A DNA stretch of 64,000 nucleotides from Hydrococcus rivularis NIES-593 (GTDB taxonomy: Bacteria; Cyanobacteriota; Cyanobacteriia; Cyanobacteriales; Microcystaceae), in NCBI RefSeq assembly GCF_001904635.1, contig NZ_MRCB01000002.1:62001-126000 (forward strand). Reading direction: 5' to 3'. The translations under genes were made by a program, and so were the position numbers. The first letter of the stretch is position 1. Each line of letters begins with the position of its first letter. Positions 8,659 through 17,816 of the stretch are shown here, piece by piece. The notes beneath the pieces are model-generated. The model had not been told where the DNA came from and ran no database searches. It saw only the letters and a program-made list of their open reading frames with translations.

Positions 8659-9339
8659 TTGATGAATCAGCCGAGTTTAGAACAAATCGCCGTCCAACTC
8701 GAAAGTCCCAATTCTCGCGATCGCCTGTTGGCACTCGCCTCGTTGCGACAATTCCCAGCCGCAGATGCAGTCCCTTTGATCAAAAAAGTTCTCTACGACG
8801 AAATCTTGCCAGTGCGTTCCATGGCAGTCTTTGCCTTGGGAGTCAAGCAGACGGAAGAATGCTATGAGATTTTGGTGAAGCTTCTAGAGACCGATCCCGA
8901 CTACGGCATTCGAGCCGATGCGGCAGGCGCTTTGGGCTATTTAGAAGACGGACGCGCCTTTGAACCGCTAGTGCGTGCCTTTTACGAAGATACGGAATGG
9001 TTAGTGCGTTTTAGTGCGGCGGTTTCCTTGGGAAATCTCAAAGATATTCGCGCTAAGGAAGTTTTACTAAAAGCGCTAGAAAGTGAGGAAGCCGTCTTAC
9101 AACAGGCCGCGATCGCGGCTTTGGGAGAAATTGAAGCAGTAGATACCGTCGATCGCCTTCTTCAGTTTGCTCCTTCAGAGGATTGGCTGATTCGCCAGCG
9201 TCTGGCGGAAGCTTTGGGCAACCTCAAAACGGAAAAAAGCATTTCTGCGCTCAAATTTTTAGCCAAAGATCCCCATCCTCAAGTCAGTCAAGCGGCGACC
9301 CTATCCCTAGAGCGACTCGAAGAAGGGTCAACGGAATAA
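8659..9339 (+). CDS. HEAT-repeat protein, NblB-like
   Basis: The 226 residues consist almost wholly of HEAT/PBS-lyase repeats of about 31 residues (for example IRADAAGALGYLEDGRAFEPL, VRFSAAVSLGNLKD, LQQAAIAALGEIE, IRQRLAEALGNLKTEKS). Length and composition fit the NblB/CpcE-related family that acts on phycobilisomes as chromophore lyase or bilin-detaching protein. The gene 88 bp downstream on the same strand encodes a CpcS/CpeS-type lyase, which supports a phycobiliprotein role. HEAT repeats alone do not prove it, so no symbol is assigned. Confidence 0.8.
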   Translation: MMNQPSLEQIAVQLESPNSRDRLLALASLRQFPAADAVPLIKKVLYDEILPVRSMAVFALGVKQTEECYEILVKLLETDPDYGIRADAAGALGYLEDGRAFEPLVRAFYEDTEWLVRFSAAVSLGNLKDIRAKEVLLKALESEEAVLQQAAIAALGEIEAVDTVDRLLQFAPSEDWLIRQRLAEALGNLKTEKSISALKFLAKDPHPQVSQAATLSLERLEEGSTE

Positions 9340-9427
9340 TAAAGGATAACAACAGCGGTAGAATTGATAAAGTCAATTCTGACGATTCATTGAGTCAACT
9401 GATAAGAACAGCGTTTGCGAATCATTC

Positions 9428-9958
9428 ATGGAAATTGAGGAATTTCTCGAACTGTGTGCGGGTAAATGGTTTTCTCAGCGCACGAGTTATCATTTAAATG
9501 AAACAAAAGTTGAAAATCACAAAGCAGACCTGACTGTAGAAAGACTATCCCAAGATCGACCGGAAATAATAACTCTTTGTCAGCAACATAAAATTGACCC
9601 CAGCCATACCTTGGGAGGAACGAAAACGTTGTGGGATAACTCGGTAGATTGGGGAAAACCCAAGCAAAGCGGTTCTTCAGTCACGATCCTAGTTCCCGAT
9701 CGCGATAATTCTCAAACTGGCAAACTTTTGTTTGCGACAGGAATGCCTCTGACAACGATAAGCTTGGGTAGCTTTGTCTTGGGCAATGACCAAGCTTTGA
9801 CTTTAATGATTGAAAAAGACAAAACGTATTTAGAAGAACGCCTCTGGTTTGCCAGTCCCAATTTACGGTTGAGAACTAGCTTGGTGAAAAATGCTCATGG
9901 CTTCAGTCGAACCGCTTTTTATTCAGAAATTCGCAAAATTCCCCCTAAATCGACATAA
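9428..9958 (+). CDS. CpcS/CpeS-family phycobiliprotein chromophore lyase
   Basis: A 176-residue lipocalin-like protein. The N-terminal signature FLELCAGKWFSQRTSYHL is diagnostic of the CpcS/CpeS/CpcU/CpcV family, which attaches phycocyanobilin to Cys84-type sites of phycobiliprotein subunits. The length is normal and the beta-barrel strands continue to the end (LYLEERLWFASPNLRLRTS region). I cannot decide which subgroup (S, U or V) it is. It follows the HEAT-repeat gene and converges on the kinase gene, with only 21 bp between the stops. Confidence 0.88.
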   Translation: MEIEEFLELCAGKWFSQRTSYHLNETKVENHKADLTVERLSQDRPEIITLCQQHKIDPSHTLGGTKTLWDNSVDWGKPKQSGSSVTILVPDRDNSQTGKLLFATGMPLTTISLGSFVLGNDQALTLMIEKDKTYLEERLWFASPNLRLRTSLVKNAHGFSRTAFYSEIRKIPPKST

Positions 9959-9979
9959 TTATATCGATCGCCGAGAAGT

Positions 9980-11602
9980 TTACCAAAATCCTTTTCTTCC
10001 CGTTGGCATAATAGTCGAGCGATTCGTTTTTGCATAAACGAGTTGCTCCTCGGTTACTTTGGCATTAGTAAGATTTGCCCCGCATAAGTTTGCCCCTTTC
10101 AAATTGGCATAAGTCAGATGGGCAAAACTCAGATCGGCTCCTCGCAAATCGGCACCTTCGAGATCGGCATAACTTAAATAAGCCCGACTCAAATTCGCAT
10201 TTCGCAAATCGGCGTGAGTTAAATTGGCATGACCAAAATCCGCGTTCGCCAAATTTGCCCTTTGAAAATTGGCTTGGTTCAACTGGGATTGATGAAAAAT
10301 CGCACCGGGCAAGCTAGCTCTGCTTAAATTCAAGTTATTCAGCTCTTGCTGAGCAAAATCTCGCCTGCCATTTTTATAACCCTCTACAATGCTGTTAGCA
10401 TCTAATTTAGGTACGGGTTTCTTAGGGGCTGGTGATTTTGATGGACTAGTCAATCGATTTTTGTCGATGGCATAATTGCTAGACATTTGATAGTTGAGAG
10501 CGGCAGAGAAATTCGAGCCAGCCGTAGCTTTATTAGGGACATTAGGGGCAGGTGGATTGGCACTCGTCCGAGTAGCGCGATCGATGCGAGTGCGATTGCC
10601 CGTTCCTATTTTTGAGATGGGTGTAGTGGACAGAATAGCAGAATTGCCCGTTCCTTTCTCTAAATTGGGTGCATTAATCATGCTCTGCGCCAAACTTTCG
10701 CTATAGGGAACCAGTTCGAGCGCTTGTAGCACTTCGTTAGCAGTTTTATAGCGGTGACGAACAGACACCTCCAGCATTGTTTTCAATACCTTAGCAAACG
10801 ACTCGCTTACCGTTACCCATCTTTCCCAGGTAATTTCTCCGGTAGTCGGATCGGTGCCTAAATCTTTAGGAGATTTGCCAATGAGTAAATAAAGACAAGT
10901 CACGCCAACCGCATAAATGTCGCTGGCAAAAACGGGACGCATTGCCATCTGTTCTGGCGGGGCAAAACCTGCCGTTCCTACTGCAAATGCCGTGAAAGCC
11001 GTCTGAGTAGACGCACTGTTAGCCACTGAATTGACTTGATTAGTCACTGCCCCAAAATCGATCAAGACGAGTTGGCGATCTTCTTCGCGGCGAATGATGT
11101 TAGCGGGTTTAATATCCCGATGAATCACTCGTTGGGTATGGATATATTGTAGGATGGGTAGGACTTCGCTCAAAAACTGTCTAACTCCTACCTCGCTGAA
11201 GGGACCGTTCTTTTTGACTTCTTGATGAAGGTTGTGTCCCTTAACGTATTCTTGGACTAAATAAAACTGCTGCCTGTCTTCAAAATAGTCTAGCAATCTG
11301 GGAACCTGCGGGTGATTGCCAATTCTGCCCAAGGTTTCCGCTTCTCGCTCGAAAAGCTCCTTTGCCATTTTGAATAAGGCGGGGTCGTCAGTCGAGGGGC
11401 GCAGTTGTTTGACGACGCACCAGGGTTTGCCGGGAAGCGAGAGATCGACTGCGACAAAGGTTGCTCCAAATCCCCCTTTGCCTAAGATCCCTAAAACTCG
11501 GTAACGTCCGCGTAAGATCAGACTAGAGCCACAAGCTTGACAAACTTCAGCATTTTTGGGGTTTTTCGGTTGAGAACAAGAGGGATTTACACAGTAGCTC
11601 AT
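9980..11602 (-). CDS. spkB: Serine/threonine kinase with Cys motif and pentapeptide repeats (SpkB type)
   Basis: 540 residues. The N-terminus has a C-x4-C-x11-C-x2-C motif (Cys4, 9, 21, 24). The kinase domain (~33-295) has the glycine loop GKGGFGATF, the VVKQL lysine, HRDIKPANI and DFGAV. A variable linker (~300-420) leads to a C-terminal pentapeptide-repeat right-handed helix (A[D/N]Lxx units, ~425-520). This order is that of Synechocystis SpkB, where the Cys motif is needed for activity. Substrates cannot be read from sequence. The start ATG is at 11602. Confidence 0.88.
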   Translation of the reverse strand: MSYCVNPSCSQPKNPKNAEVCQACGSSLILRGRYRVLGILGKGGFGATFVAVDLSLPGKPWCVVKQLRPSTDDPALFKMAKELFEREAETLGRIGNHPQVPRLLDYFEDRQQFYLVQEYVKGHNLHQEVKKNGPFSEVGVRQFLSEVLPILQYIHTQRVIHRDIKPANIIRREEDRQLVLIDFGAVTNQVNSVANSASTQTAFTAFAVGTAGFAPPEQMAMRPVFASDIYAVGVTCLYLLIGKSPKDLGTDPTTGEITWERWVTVSESFAKVLKTMLEVSVRHRYKTANEVLQALELVPYSESLAQSMINAPNLEKGTGNSAILSTTPISKIGTGNRTRIDRATRTSANPPAPNVPNKATAGSNFSAALNYQMSSNYAIDKNRLTSPSKSPAPKKPVPKLDANSIVEGYKNGRRDFAQQELNNLNLSRASLPGAIFHQSQLNQANFQRANLANADFGHANLTHADLRNANLSRAYLSYADLEGADLRGADLSFAHLTYANLKGANLCGANLTNAKVTEEQLVYAKTNRSTIMPTGRKGFW

Positions 11603-12027
11603 TCTGGATCGCCGTTATCGCATCGAGTGCCGAATTTCAGTCGTTGCTTGCAACTGACAAGGTTAAGATACTCTCTCTTTATCAAGAGTTCCCCGAAATT
11701 TACTTAAACTAACAATTCAAACGTCAAAATTATCATTTGACGCATTTGGCGAACTCAGTCAAGTCACTGCCAATGACTTGCTAAGGGTTGTCGAGTTTTT
11801 GCAATAAATAATCTTATTTTATTACATCGAGTGTTTTTTCTCGATGCTTTTGCCCAATTCATGAAAATCTAAATCGATCGTTCACCAGTTTTTAGCCACA
11901 GATAGCCATTTTTGTCAATGCTAAACCTTGCGATCGCTAATCCCCAAAACCGGAAGCGCCAATCCCTGTTAATATTAGTTAAAATTGAAAAAAGTATAGC
12001 CATAACTATTGCTCGATAGGTCAGTCC
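11603..12027. other. Divergent intergenic region between spkB-like gene and def
   Basis: No gene seen. It must hold promoters for both flanking genes. A hairpin CATCGAG/CTCGATG at 11825-11846 with a T-rich loop is the only structure noticed. Confidence 0.5.
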
Positions 12028-12594
12028 ATGACTTCAGGAATCGCTGTAGAGAAAAAAAAGTTAGAAAAACCCCCTTTAAAAATTCATTATTTGGGCGATC
12101 GCGTCCTGCGCCAGCCCGCCAAGCGCATTGCTAAGGTAGACGACAGCGTGCGGCAACTCGCCAAAGAAATGCTGCAAACCATGTATAGCTCTAACGGGGT
12201 CGGTTTGGCAGCTCCTCAAGTCGGCATCCACAAACAATTAATCGTCATCGACTGCGAACCAGATAATCCCGCCAATCCCCCTCTAGTTTTAATTAACCCG
12301 CAAATCACTAGCTATGGAAGCGAATTGTGCGACTTTGAAGAAGGGTGTTTGAGCATTCCCGGCGTGTATATGGATGTCACTCGTCCAGAAACGGTTGAAG
12401 TCTCGTTTAAGGACGAACAGGGACGACCTCGCAAGCTTAAAGCATCGGGATTCCTCGCTCGCGTCATCCAACACGAAATGGATCACCTCGAAGGGGTTCT
12501 GTTTGTCGATCGCGTTGAAAATAGTTTAGCACTGACAGAAGAATTGAAGAAGAAAGGCTTTTCGCTTGGGGCGGTTAAGTCTATTTCGCACTAG
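12028..12594 (+). CDS. def: Peptide deformylase
   Basis: Removes the N-formyl group from nascent proteins. All three family motifs are intact in 188 residues: GVGLAAPQVG (motif 1), EGCLSIPG with the metal-binding cysteine (motif 2) and QHEMDHLEG with the two metal-binding histidines and catalytic glutamate (motif 3). The ~18-residue basic N-terminal extension is common in cyanobacterial and plastid type 1B forms. A small membrane-protein gene follows after 11 bp. Confidence 0.97.
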   Translation: MTSGIAVEKKKLEKPPLKIHYLGDRVLRQPAKRIAKVDDSVRQLAKEMLQTMYSSNGVGLAAPQVGIHKQLIVIDCEPDNPANPPLVLINPQITSYGSELCDFEEGCLSIPGVYMDVTRPETVEVSFKDEQGRPRKLKASGFLARVIQHEMDHLEGVLFVDRVENSLALTEELKKKGFSLGAVKSISH

Positions 12595-12605
12595 GAGTAA
12601 TAACA

Positions 12606-12803
12606 GTGACACCGAAAAGCGGCGTATTTTTATTGGGTTCTTGTATTGCAGCGATCGCTGGAGTGGGTTCGGTCTTTGAACTGTCCTCAGGAACGCCAGA
12701 ACTAGGAAATGTCGCGACTGGAATTATTCTAGCGGCGAGCATTCCTTTAACCGGATTGTTCTTTTGGGTGGCTGTTCGAGACACGAGAGCTAATCTGAAA
12801 TAA
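12606..12803 (+). CDS. Small two-helix membrane protein, unknown function
   Basis: 65 residues starting with GTG at 12606, preceded by AGGAG eight bases upstream, which fixes this start. Two hydrophobic segments (about 7-25 and 38-58) with a short GTPELGN loop and a charged C-terminus. It is probably cotranscribed with def (11-bp gap). The family is not recognised; coding potential rests on the good ribosome binding site, membrane topology and a frame free of stops. Confidence 0.65.
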   Translation: MTPKSGVFLLGSCIAAIAGVGSVFELSSGTPELGNVATGIILAASIPLTGLFFWVAVRDTRANLK

Positions 12804-12864
12804 AAGTTACCGAAAAGCGTTGTTGAATGCCCCTATCTTTTCAGCCGGGGAGAGGGCGCTTAAA

Positions 12865-12885
12865 GTGCCGGATTTACCTCGGCAC
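12865..12885. terminator. Hairpin between convergent genes
   Basis: Stem GTGCCG/CGGCAC with a 9-nt loop, located between the stop of the small membrane protein (+) and the stop of putA (-). No clear T-tract, so termination is inferred. Confidence 0.4.
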
Positions 12886-12946
12886 CTAGTCCCTCAGAAA
12901 AACGAGCAAGCGTTCAGTTCGTTACCCACTTATTATTCGGTTCAAC

Positions 12947-15925
12947 TTATTCCGCTCCCTCAATTGGCGCAAATCCCTGACGTTGGATATTCTCGGTGAT
13001 ATGGCGAGGTTCGAGGAATTGCAGTAAGTAATCGGGTCCTCCGGCTTTAGAACCGACTCCAGAGAGTTTAAACCCGCCAAAGGGCTGTCTGGCAACGATC
13101 GCGCCCGTAATCGTTCGGTTGATATATAAGTTGCCGACTTCAAATTCCTCGCCAGCCCGTTTAATATGGTCGGGAGTGCGAGAATATAGACCACCTGTGA
13201 GGGCGTAATCGGTTCCGTTAGCAACCTTTAATGCCTCATTGAAATCTTTTACCCGTATTAGTGCGACTACGGGCCCAAAAATCTCTTCTTGGGCAATAAT
13301 TGCCGTGGGAGAAACATGGGTAAAGATCGTGGGACCGACGAAATAGCCGTTTTCGGGGGAATCCATTTCTAGGACAACTTCGGCTTCCTGTTTGCCTTTG
13401 GCAATGTAGTCCCGAATGCGATCGCGTGCAGTTGCGTCGATAACCGGACCGACTTGCGTACTGGGTAAATCTGCCGCACCGATATTGAGCGATCGCGTGG
13501 CTTCAACAAACCGTTCCACAAAGGCATCGTATACGGAATCGAGAACGATAACCCGCGAACAAGCCGAACATTTTTGCCCGCTATAGCCAAACGCCGATTG
13601 CACCACGCCAGCTACTGCTTGGTCGAGATCGGCACTTTCATCGACGATAATGGCGTTTTTTCCGCCCATCTCGGCTATGACTCGTTTGAGATGTTTTTGT
13701 CCGGGTTGCAGTATAGATGCGTCGGCATAGATACGACAGCCTACCTCCCGCGATCCTGTAAAGGCGATTAAATGAATGTCGGGATGCTTCACCATGTAAG
13801 CGCCTACTTGAGAACCTTTGCCAGGGACAAATTGAAACACTCCTTTAGGAATTCCTGCTTCTACGAGGATTTCGGCTATTTTGGCAGCAATGACGGAGGA
13901 AGTTTCGGCGGGTTTGAGTAAGGTACAATTGCCAGCGACTAATGCAGCTACCGTCATTCCCGTAGCAATGGCGATGGGGAAATTCCAAGGAGAAATGACC
14001 ACGGCAACGCCTCGCGGTTGATAGCGGTAGCGATTGGTTTCTCCGGCAACGTCAAAATTATGCCCGCCATCCAACCGTTCCATTTCTTTGGCATAGTAGC
14101 GGCAGAAATCGATCGCTTCCGAGACTTCCGCATCGGCTTGTTGCAAGACTTTTCCCACTTCTAGGCAGATCCAAGCGCTCAATTCGTGGCGGCGTTGTTC
14201 CATTATTTGAGCAGCTTTGCGCAAAATTCCTGCCCGCACTTTAACAGGAGTCTTTTTCCAGGCGGGGAAAGCAGCTTTTGCCGCCTCTATCGCTCTTTCG
14301 GCTTGTTCGACAGAAATTAAGCCAATTTTGCCGACAATCTCGCTAGGATTCGACGGATTGACCGAATCGATCGCTGTCTCAGTTTGGACATATTCCCCAT
14401 TAATCAAAGGTAAATAGGTTTTCCCCAAGGAATTGCGAACTTTAACTAAAGCTTGTTTGGCTGCCTCGCGCAATTCGGCGTTAGCATAATCCGTATCGGG
14501 CGCACCAGGGAAAGTCTCTCTGTCTCCTCGTCTCCTTGTCTCCCCGTCTCTAACGACGGGTGGGGCGATCAACTCCTCGACGGGGCGTTCTTCCAGACTT
14601 TGTTTGAGGAAAGAACTGTTTGCCGTATTCTCCAGCAGGCGGCGAATTAAGTATGCCATGCCAGGAAGAAGTTTTCCGTAGGGTGCATAGACTCGTACTC
14701 GATGACCGCGTTTGATTAAAGCTTGTGCCAAGCGATCGCCCATTCCATAGAGGACTTGCATCTCGAAGCGGCGGCGAGGAATGTTGAGAGTTTCGGCAAT
14801 GGCACAGGCTAATGCCTGCGATCGCACGTTATGGCTGCCGATCGCCGCATACAAATATTCGTGATTTTCCAGCAATAACTGGGTTAAACGCTCAAAATTT
14901 GCATCAGTAGCCGCTTTCTCGTTATATACTGGCTGCTGCCAATGACGCTGGAGGGATTTAATCGTTTCTTGATCCCAGTATGCCCCTTTGACCAAGCGAA
15001 CCGTTACCGGATTGCCCCGTTTTTTTGCCCATTCGATGACATCTTTTAAATCTCGTTCCGAGTCGCGTAAATAGGCTTGGATGGTAATTCCGATATCGGT
15101 ACGGGTGCGAAACTCCTCTTCGAGTAACAATTCTTTGAGGATAGCGAAGGTCAAATCTTTGTAGACATATTGTTCCATGTCGAAGTGAACCGCTACTCCT
15201 AATTCCTTAGCGCGACGGAGAAGGATGCGAATGCGATCGCAGACTTTTTCCTGACTTCCCTGTGGATCGATCGGATCGAATTGGGAGTAAAAAGCTGTTA
15301 ATTTCACCGAAACTTGAACTTTTGGGAGCGGTTCTCCATCTGCTTCGTCAATTTCTGGCACTTTCGACCATCTTTGCGCTTCCTGGGCTAGCTGTTCCAT
15401 CAAATCCAGATAGCCTTGCAGATAGGCTTTCGCTTCTGCCTCTGTAATGACGGCTTCTCCGAGTAAGTCGATGGTAAATGCCATCTTTTCTCTACGCAGG
15501 CGATCGATAGTCTTAATAACCTGTGGAACAGTCTCCCCAGCAATATACTTAAAGGCTAGTGCTTCTACTGCTTTGCTAATCGTTGCAGCTGCTAATTGAG
15601 CCGGAGCAGAATTGGGATCGGTAAAATTGAGTATGCTTTTCAGTGCCGACGGAAGTTCTACCGATTCTTCTCCTAAGTACTGTTGCATGTGGCGGGCGAT
15701 TTCGGCATTGCTGCGCAAAGCCGGCAAACAGTCGATGAAGCGAAATAATTGAACCCGCAAGCCAGGATTGCTCATTGCCCAGTCGAGAAGTTTATCGTCC
15801 CAGCGCATTTGGTCGCGTACCTGTGCCCAGAGAGAACGCCTCTCCCGCGTCGATGCTAAAAGCTGTCTGGCGATCTCTTGAGTTTTCGCTTCATAAGCTT
15901 GATTAGAATTTACTTGGATAACCAC
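12947..15925 (-). CDS. putA: Bifunctional proline dehydrogenase / glutamate-semialdehyde dehydrogenase
   Basis: Oxidises proline to glutamate in two steps. Residues ~80-455 form the FAD-dependent proline dehydrogenase barrel (VKLTAFYSQFDP, VRLVKGAYWD, RRRFEMQVLYGMGDR). Residues ~485-980 form the NAD-dependent P5C dehydrogenase (VVISPWNFP, FTGSREVG, AEMGGKNAIIVD with the glutamate, GYSGQKCSACS with the catalytic cysteine). At 992 residues it lacks the ribbon-helix-helix DNA-binding domain of enteric PutA, so it should not autoregulate. The inter-domain linker contains an in-frame octamer repeat (14514-14553) that reads as GETRRRGDRET. Confidence 0.95.
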   Translation of the reverse strand: MVIQVNSNQAYEAKTQEIARQLLASTRERRSLWAQVRDQMRWDDKLLDWAMSNPGLRVQLFRFIDCLPALRSNAEIARHMQQYLGEESVELPSALKSILNFTDPNSAPAQLAAATISKAVEALAFKYIAGETVPQVIKTIDRLRREKMAFTIDLLGEAVITEAEAKAYLQGYLDLMEQLAQEAQRWSKVPEIDEADGEPLPKVQVSVKLTAFYSQFDPIDPQGSQEKVCDRIRILLRRAKELGVAVHFDMEQYVYKDLTFAILKELLLEEEFRTRTDIGITIQAYLRDSERDLKDVIEWAKKRGNPVTVRLVKGAYWDQETIKSLQRHWQQPVYNEKAATDANFERLTQLLLENHEYLYAAIGSHNVRSQALACAIAETLNIPRRRFEMQVLYGMGDRLAQALIKRGHRVRVYAPYGKLLPGMAYLIRRLLENTANSSFLKQSLEERPVEELIAPPVVRDGETRRRGDRETFPGAPDTDYANAELREAAKQALVKVRNSLGKTYLPLINGEYVQTETAIDSVNPSNPSEIVGKIGLISVEQAERAIEAAKAAFPAWKKTPVKVRAGILRKAAQIMEQRRHELSAWICLEVGKVLQQADAEVSEAIDFCRYYAKEMERLDGGHNFDVAGETNRYRYQPRGVAVVISPWNFPIAIATGMTVAALVAGNCTLLKPAETSSVIAAKIAEILVEAGIPKGVFQFVPGKGSQVGAYMVKHPDIHLIAFTGSREVGCRIYADASILQPGQKHLKRVIAEMGGKNAIIVDESADLDQAVAGVVQSAFGYSGQKCSACSRVIVLDSVYDAFVERFVEATRSLNIGAADLPSTQVGPVIDATARDRIRDYIAKGKQEAEVVLEMDSPENGYFVGPTIFTHVSPTAIIAQEEIFGPVVALIRVKDFNEALKVANGTDYALTGGLYSRTPDHIKRAGEEFEVGNLYINRTITGAIVARQPFGGFKLSGVGSKAGGPDYLLQFLEPRHITENIQRQGFAPIEGAE
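14514..14553 (-). repeat. GGAGAC octamer repeat inside putA
   Basis: On the plus strand GTCTCTCT, GTCTCCTC, GTCTCCTT, GTCTCCCC and GTCTCTAA follow one another: five imperfect 8-mers. This type of repeat is usually found between cyanobacterial genes. Here it lies in the linker between the two enzyme domains and stays in frame. Confidence 0.75.
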
Positions 15926-16201
15926 AGTTAATTAACTCCAATTCGAGCGAGGCTTTTTAGTAAGACTGACTAGGTTATTAGAATGCTCGATCTTTGATGT
16001 TTTAATCTAATAAGCTCAAATATATTAATTCTAGCATTTGGAGCTATCGAAAAATTGACAATTTTAAATGGACAATTCCTAAGAAATTATATTTATTTAC
16101 GGGATTGACTTTATTATTAGTGCCGTTCGTTAATTAAAGTAAATTTTTTTCATAAGAAATTTTATTGTCAATAACAATTTATTCTATTTTGATTAAAGTT
16201 A

Positions 16202-16314
16202 TATCATTTTTCATTCATTAATGACAGAGATAGTCGATCGCCCTCACCCCAAAACCCTCTCGCTATTTGGGAGAGGGGTGAAGAATGTCGATCGCGAAAC
16301 TATGAAAATTGGTA
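16202..16314 (+). mobile_element. MITE-like element, copy A
   Basis: 113 bp, non-coding. Terminal inverted repeats are TATCATTTTTCA and TACCAATTTTCA (10 of 12 match). It is flanked on both sides by TTA (16199-16201 and 16315-16317). The body carries CCCTCACCCC and a CCCTCTC/GAGAGGG hairpin. It aligns over its whole length with 49203-49318 in inverted orientation. Confidence 0.75.
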
Positions 16315-16484
16315 TTAGAAATAGAACCAGAATAAGCGTTCTAATCGAGTAGTGAGTGCAAAAGAGCTGTTACTCTTTTGGGCGCTTCGCGTCTTGAAAA
16401 GCAATAGTTGTGAGCTTCGTATTGCTATAGAAGAACAATTAAAATTAAAGCGATCGCGTTTCTCGTCCTAAATCTAAAAAAATC

Positions 16485-16531
16485 TGCCTGAAGTCTCTTC
16501 GCCCCCTGTGGGAGAAGGGATTTCAGGGGTG
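16485..16531 (+). repeat. Dispersed repeat family 2, copy 2
   Basis: Matches 5207-5252 in the same orientation (TGCCTGAAGTC, CTTCGCCC, GTGGGAGAAGGGATTT, AGGGGTG). Confidence 0.75.
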
Positions 16532-16568
16532 CATCGCGATTCGTCCTTGCCAATAATTCCAAATAGTA

Positions 16569-17495
16569 TTATTCAATTCCCAACAAACTAACTAACAAAG
16601 CTTTTTGGACGTGCATGCGGTTTTCTGCCTCATCCCATACTCGCGATTGCTTGCCTTCAATGACAGCTTCAGTAATTTCCTCTCCTCGATGAGCAGGCAA
16701 ACAGTGCAGTACGATCGCATCCGAATCCGCATGAGCGAGAATTTCTTCGTTGACTTGGTAAGGTTGAAACATGGGAATTCTCGACTCAGCTGAAGCTTCT
16801 TGTCCCATACTTGCCCAAACGTCAGTATAGACCACTTGCGATCCTTTTACTGCCTCAACAGGGTCTTCAGTAATGATAATTTCCGCCCCGTCTACTGCCA
16901 ATTGCCTTGCCTTTTCTACAATAGCGGGTTCTGGTTGATGTGCCTCTGGGGTAGCTACGCGAATTTTCATGCCCATTAAGGCACCGCCGAGAATGAAGGA
17001 ATGAGCGACATTATTGCCATCGCCGAGAAAAGTGGCGGTAACGCCCGAAACCTTACCAAAACACTCTTGAATCGTCAATAAATCCGCCAAAATTTGACAG
17101 GGATGCTCTAGATCGCTCAAGGCGTTGATAATAGGAATCTGGGCATAGCGAGCAAACTCTTCCAAATCGGTTTGCTTGAAGGTTCGCACTGCCAAAATAT
17201 CGATATAGCGATCTAAAACCCTTGCCGTGTCTGAGATGGGTTCGCCCCTGCCGACTTGAGTGACGTTGGGATTGAGATCGATGACTTGACCACCAAGTTG
17301 GTGCATGGCAACGGTAAAAGACACGCGAGTGCGAGTAGAAGCTTTGTAAAATAATAATCCTAAGATTTTGTTACAAACAGGCGATCGCTTTCCACTTTTC
17401 AAATCGGCGGCGAGTTGCAACAAATCTTTAATTTCTGCCGCGCTCAAGTCTGCTATACCTAAAATATCTCTGCTTTTTAAGTCTTTAATCCCCAT
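16569..17495 (-). CDS. argF: Ornithine carbamoyltransferase
   Basis: Makes citrulline from ornithine and carbamoyl phosphate in arginine synthesis. The carbamoyl-phosphate loop STRTRVSF, the HPCQILADLLT motif with the substrate histidine, and the HCLPAHRGEEI ornithine loop with the catalytic cysteine are all present. I start at the ATG at 17495 (MGIKDLKSRD), giving 308 residues like other family members and preceded by AGAG; an in-frame TTG at 17525 would add ten basic residues and seems less likely. Confidence 0.95.
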   Translation of the reverse strand: MGIKDLKSRDILGIADLSAAEIKDLLQLAADLKSGKRSPVCNKILGLLFYKASTRTRVSFTVAMHQLGGQVIDLNPNVTQVGRGEPISDTARVLDRYIDILAVRTFKQTDLEEFARYAQIPIINALSDLEHPCQILADLLTIQECFGKVSGVTATFLGDGNNVAHSFILGGALMGMKIRVATPEAHQPEPAIVEKARQLAVDGAEIIITEDPVEAVKGSQVVYTDVWASMGQEASAESRIPMFQPYQVNEEILAHADSDAIVLHCLPAHRGEEITEAVIEGKQSRVWDEAENRMHVQKALLVSLLGIE

Positions 17496-17816
17496 CTCTT
17501 TTCTCTCAACCCTTTTTCTTGGCAATAGAGTAGTAGAAACTCTTAATTATACAAGCATTAAATCTCGATTCGAGAGAACTGCTCGAAATAATTAAGCTTG
17601 GATTTACAATCTTGCCTTTTAATCTTTTTAAATTAAATCAATAACTTTCTTCTCCTACCTAACCGAACTTTTTTGGACGGTTTTTACTAAAATAGCTAAG
17701 ATTAATTGCTTTTAACACTTCGTTACAATTGAAACAGAAGCTAATAACTAATTCAGCCGTCTTCGGAATTCATCCTGCGGGCGGGTTTAAAATTCAAAAG
17801 TTTCAGAGGTTATCTC
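17496..17816. other. Divergent intergenic region
   Basis: About 320 bp between the start of argF (-) and the start of the site-2 protease gene (+). AT-rich; both promoters must lie here. I see no gene and no strong structured element. Confidence 0.5.

Larger units (their letters stand above)
15926..16568. other. Intergenic region with two dispersed repeats
   Basis: 643 bp without a convincing gene. AT-rich up to 16200, then a MITE-like element (16202-16314), a small inverted repeat near 16401-16430 (GCAATA/TATTGC) and a copy of dispersed repeat family 2 (16485-16531). Confidence 0.6.

Noticed and set aside
16202-16314. Possible riboswitch or small RNA gene because of the strong central hairpin
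   Set aside because: A full-length second copy with matching terminal inverted repeats at 49.2 kb makes a transposable repeat a better explanation.
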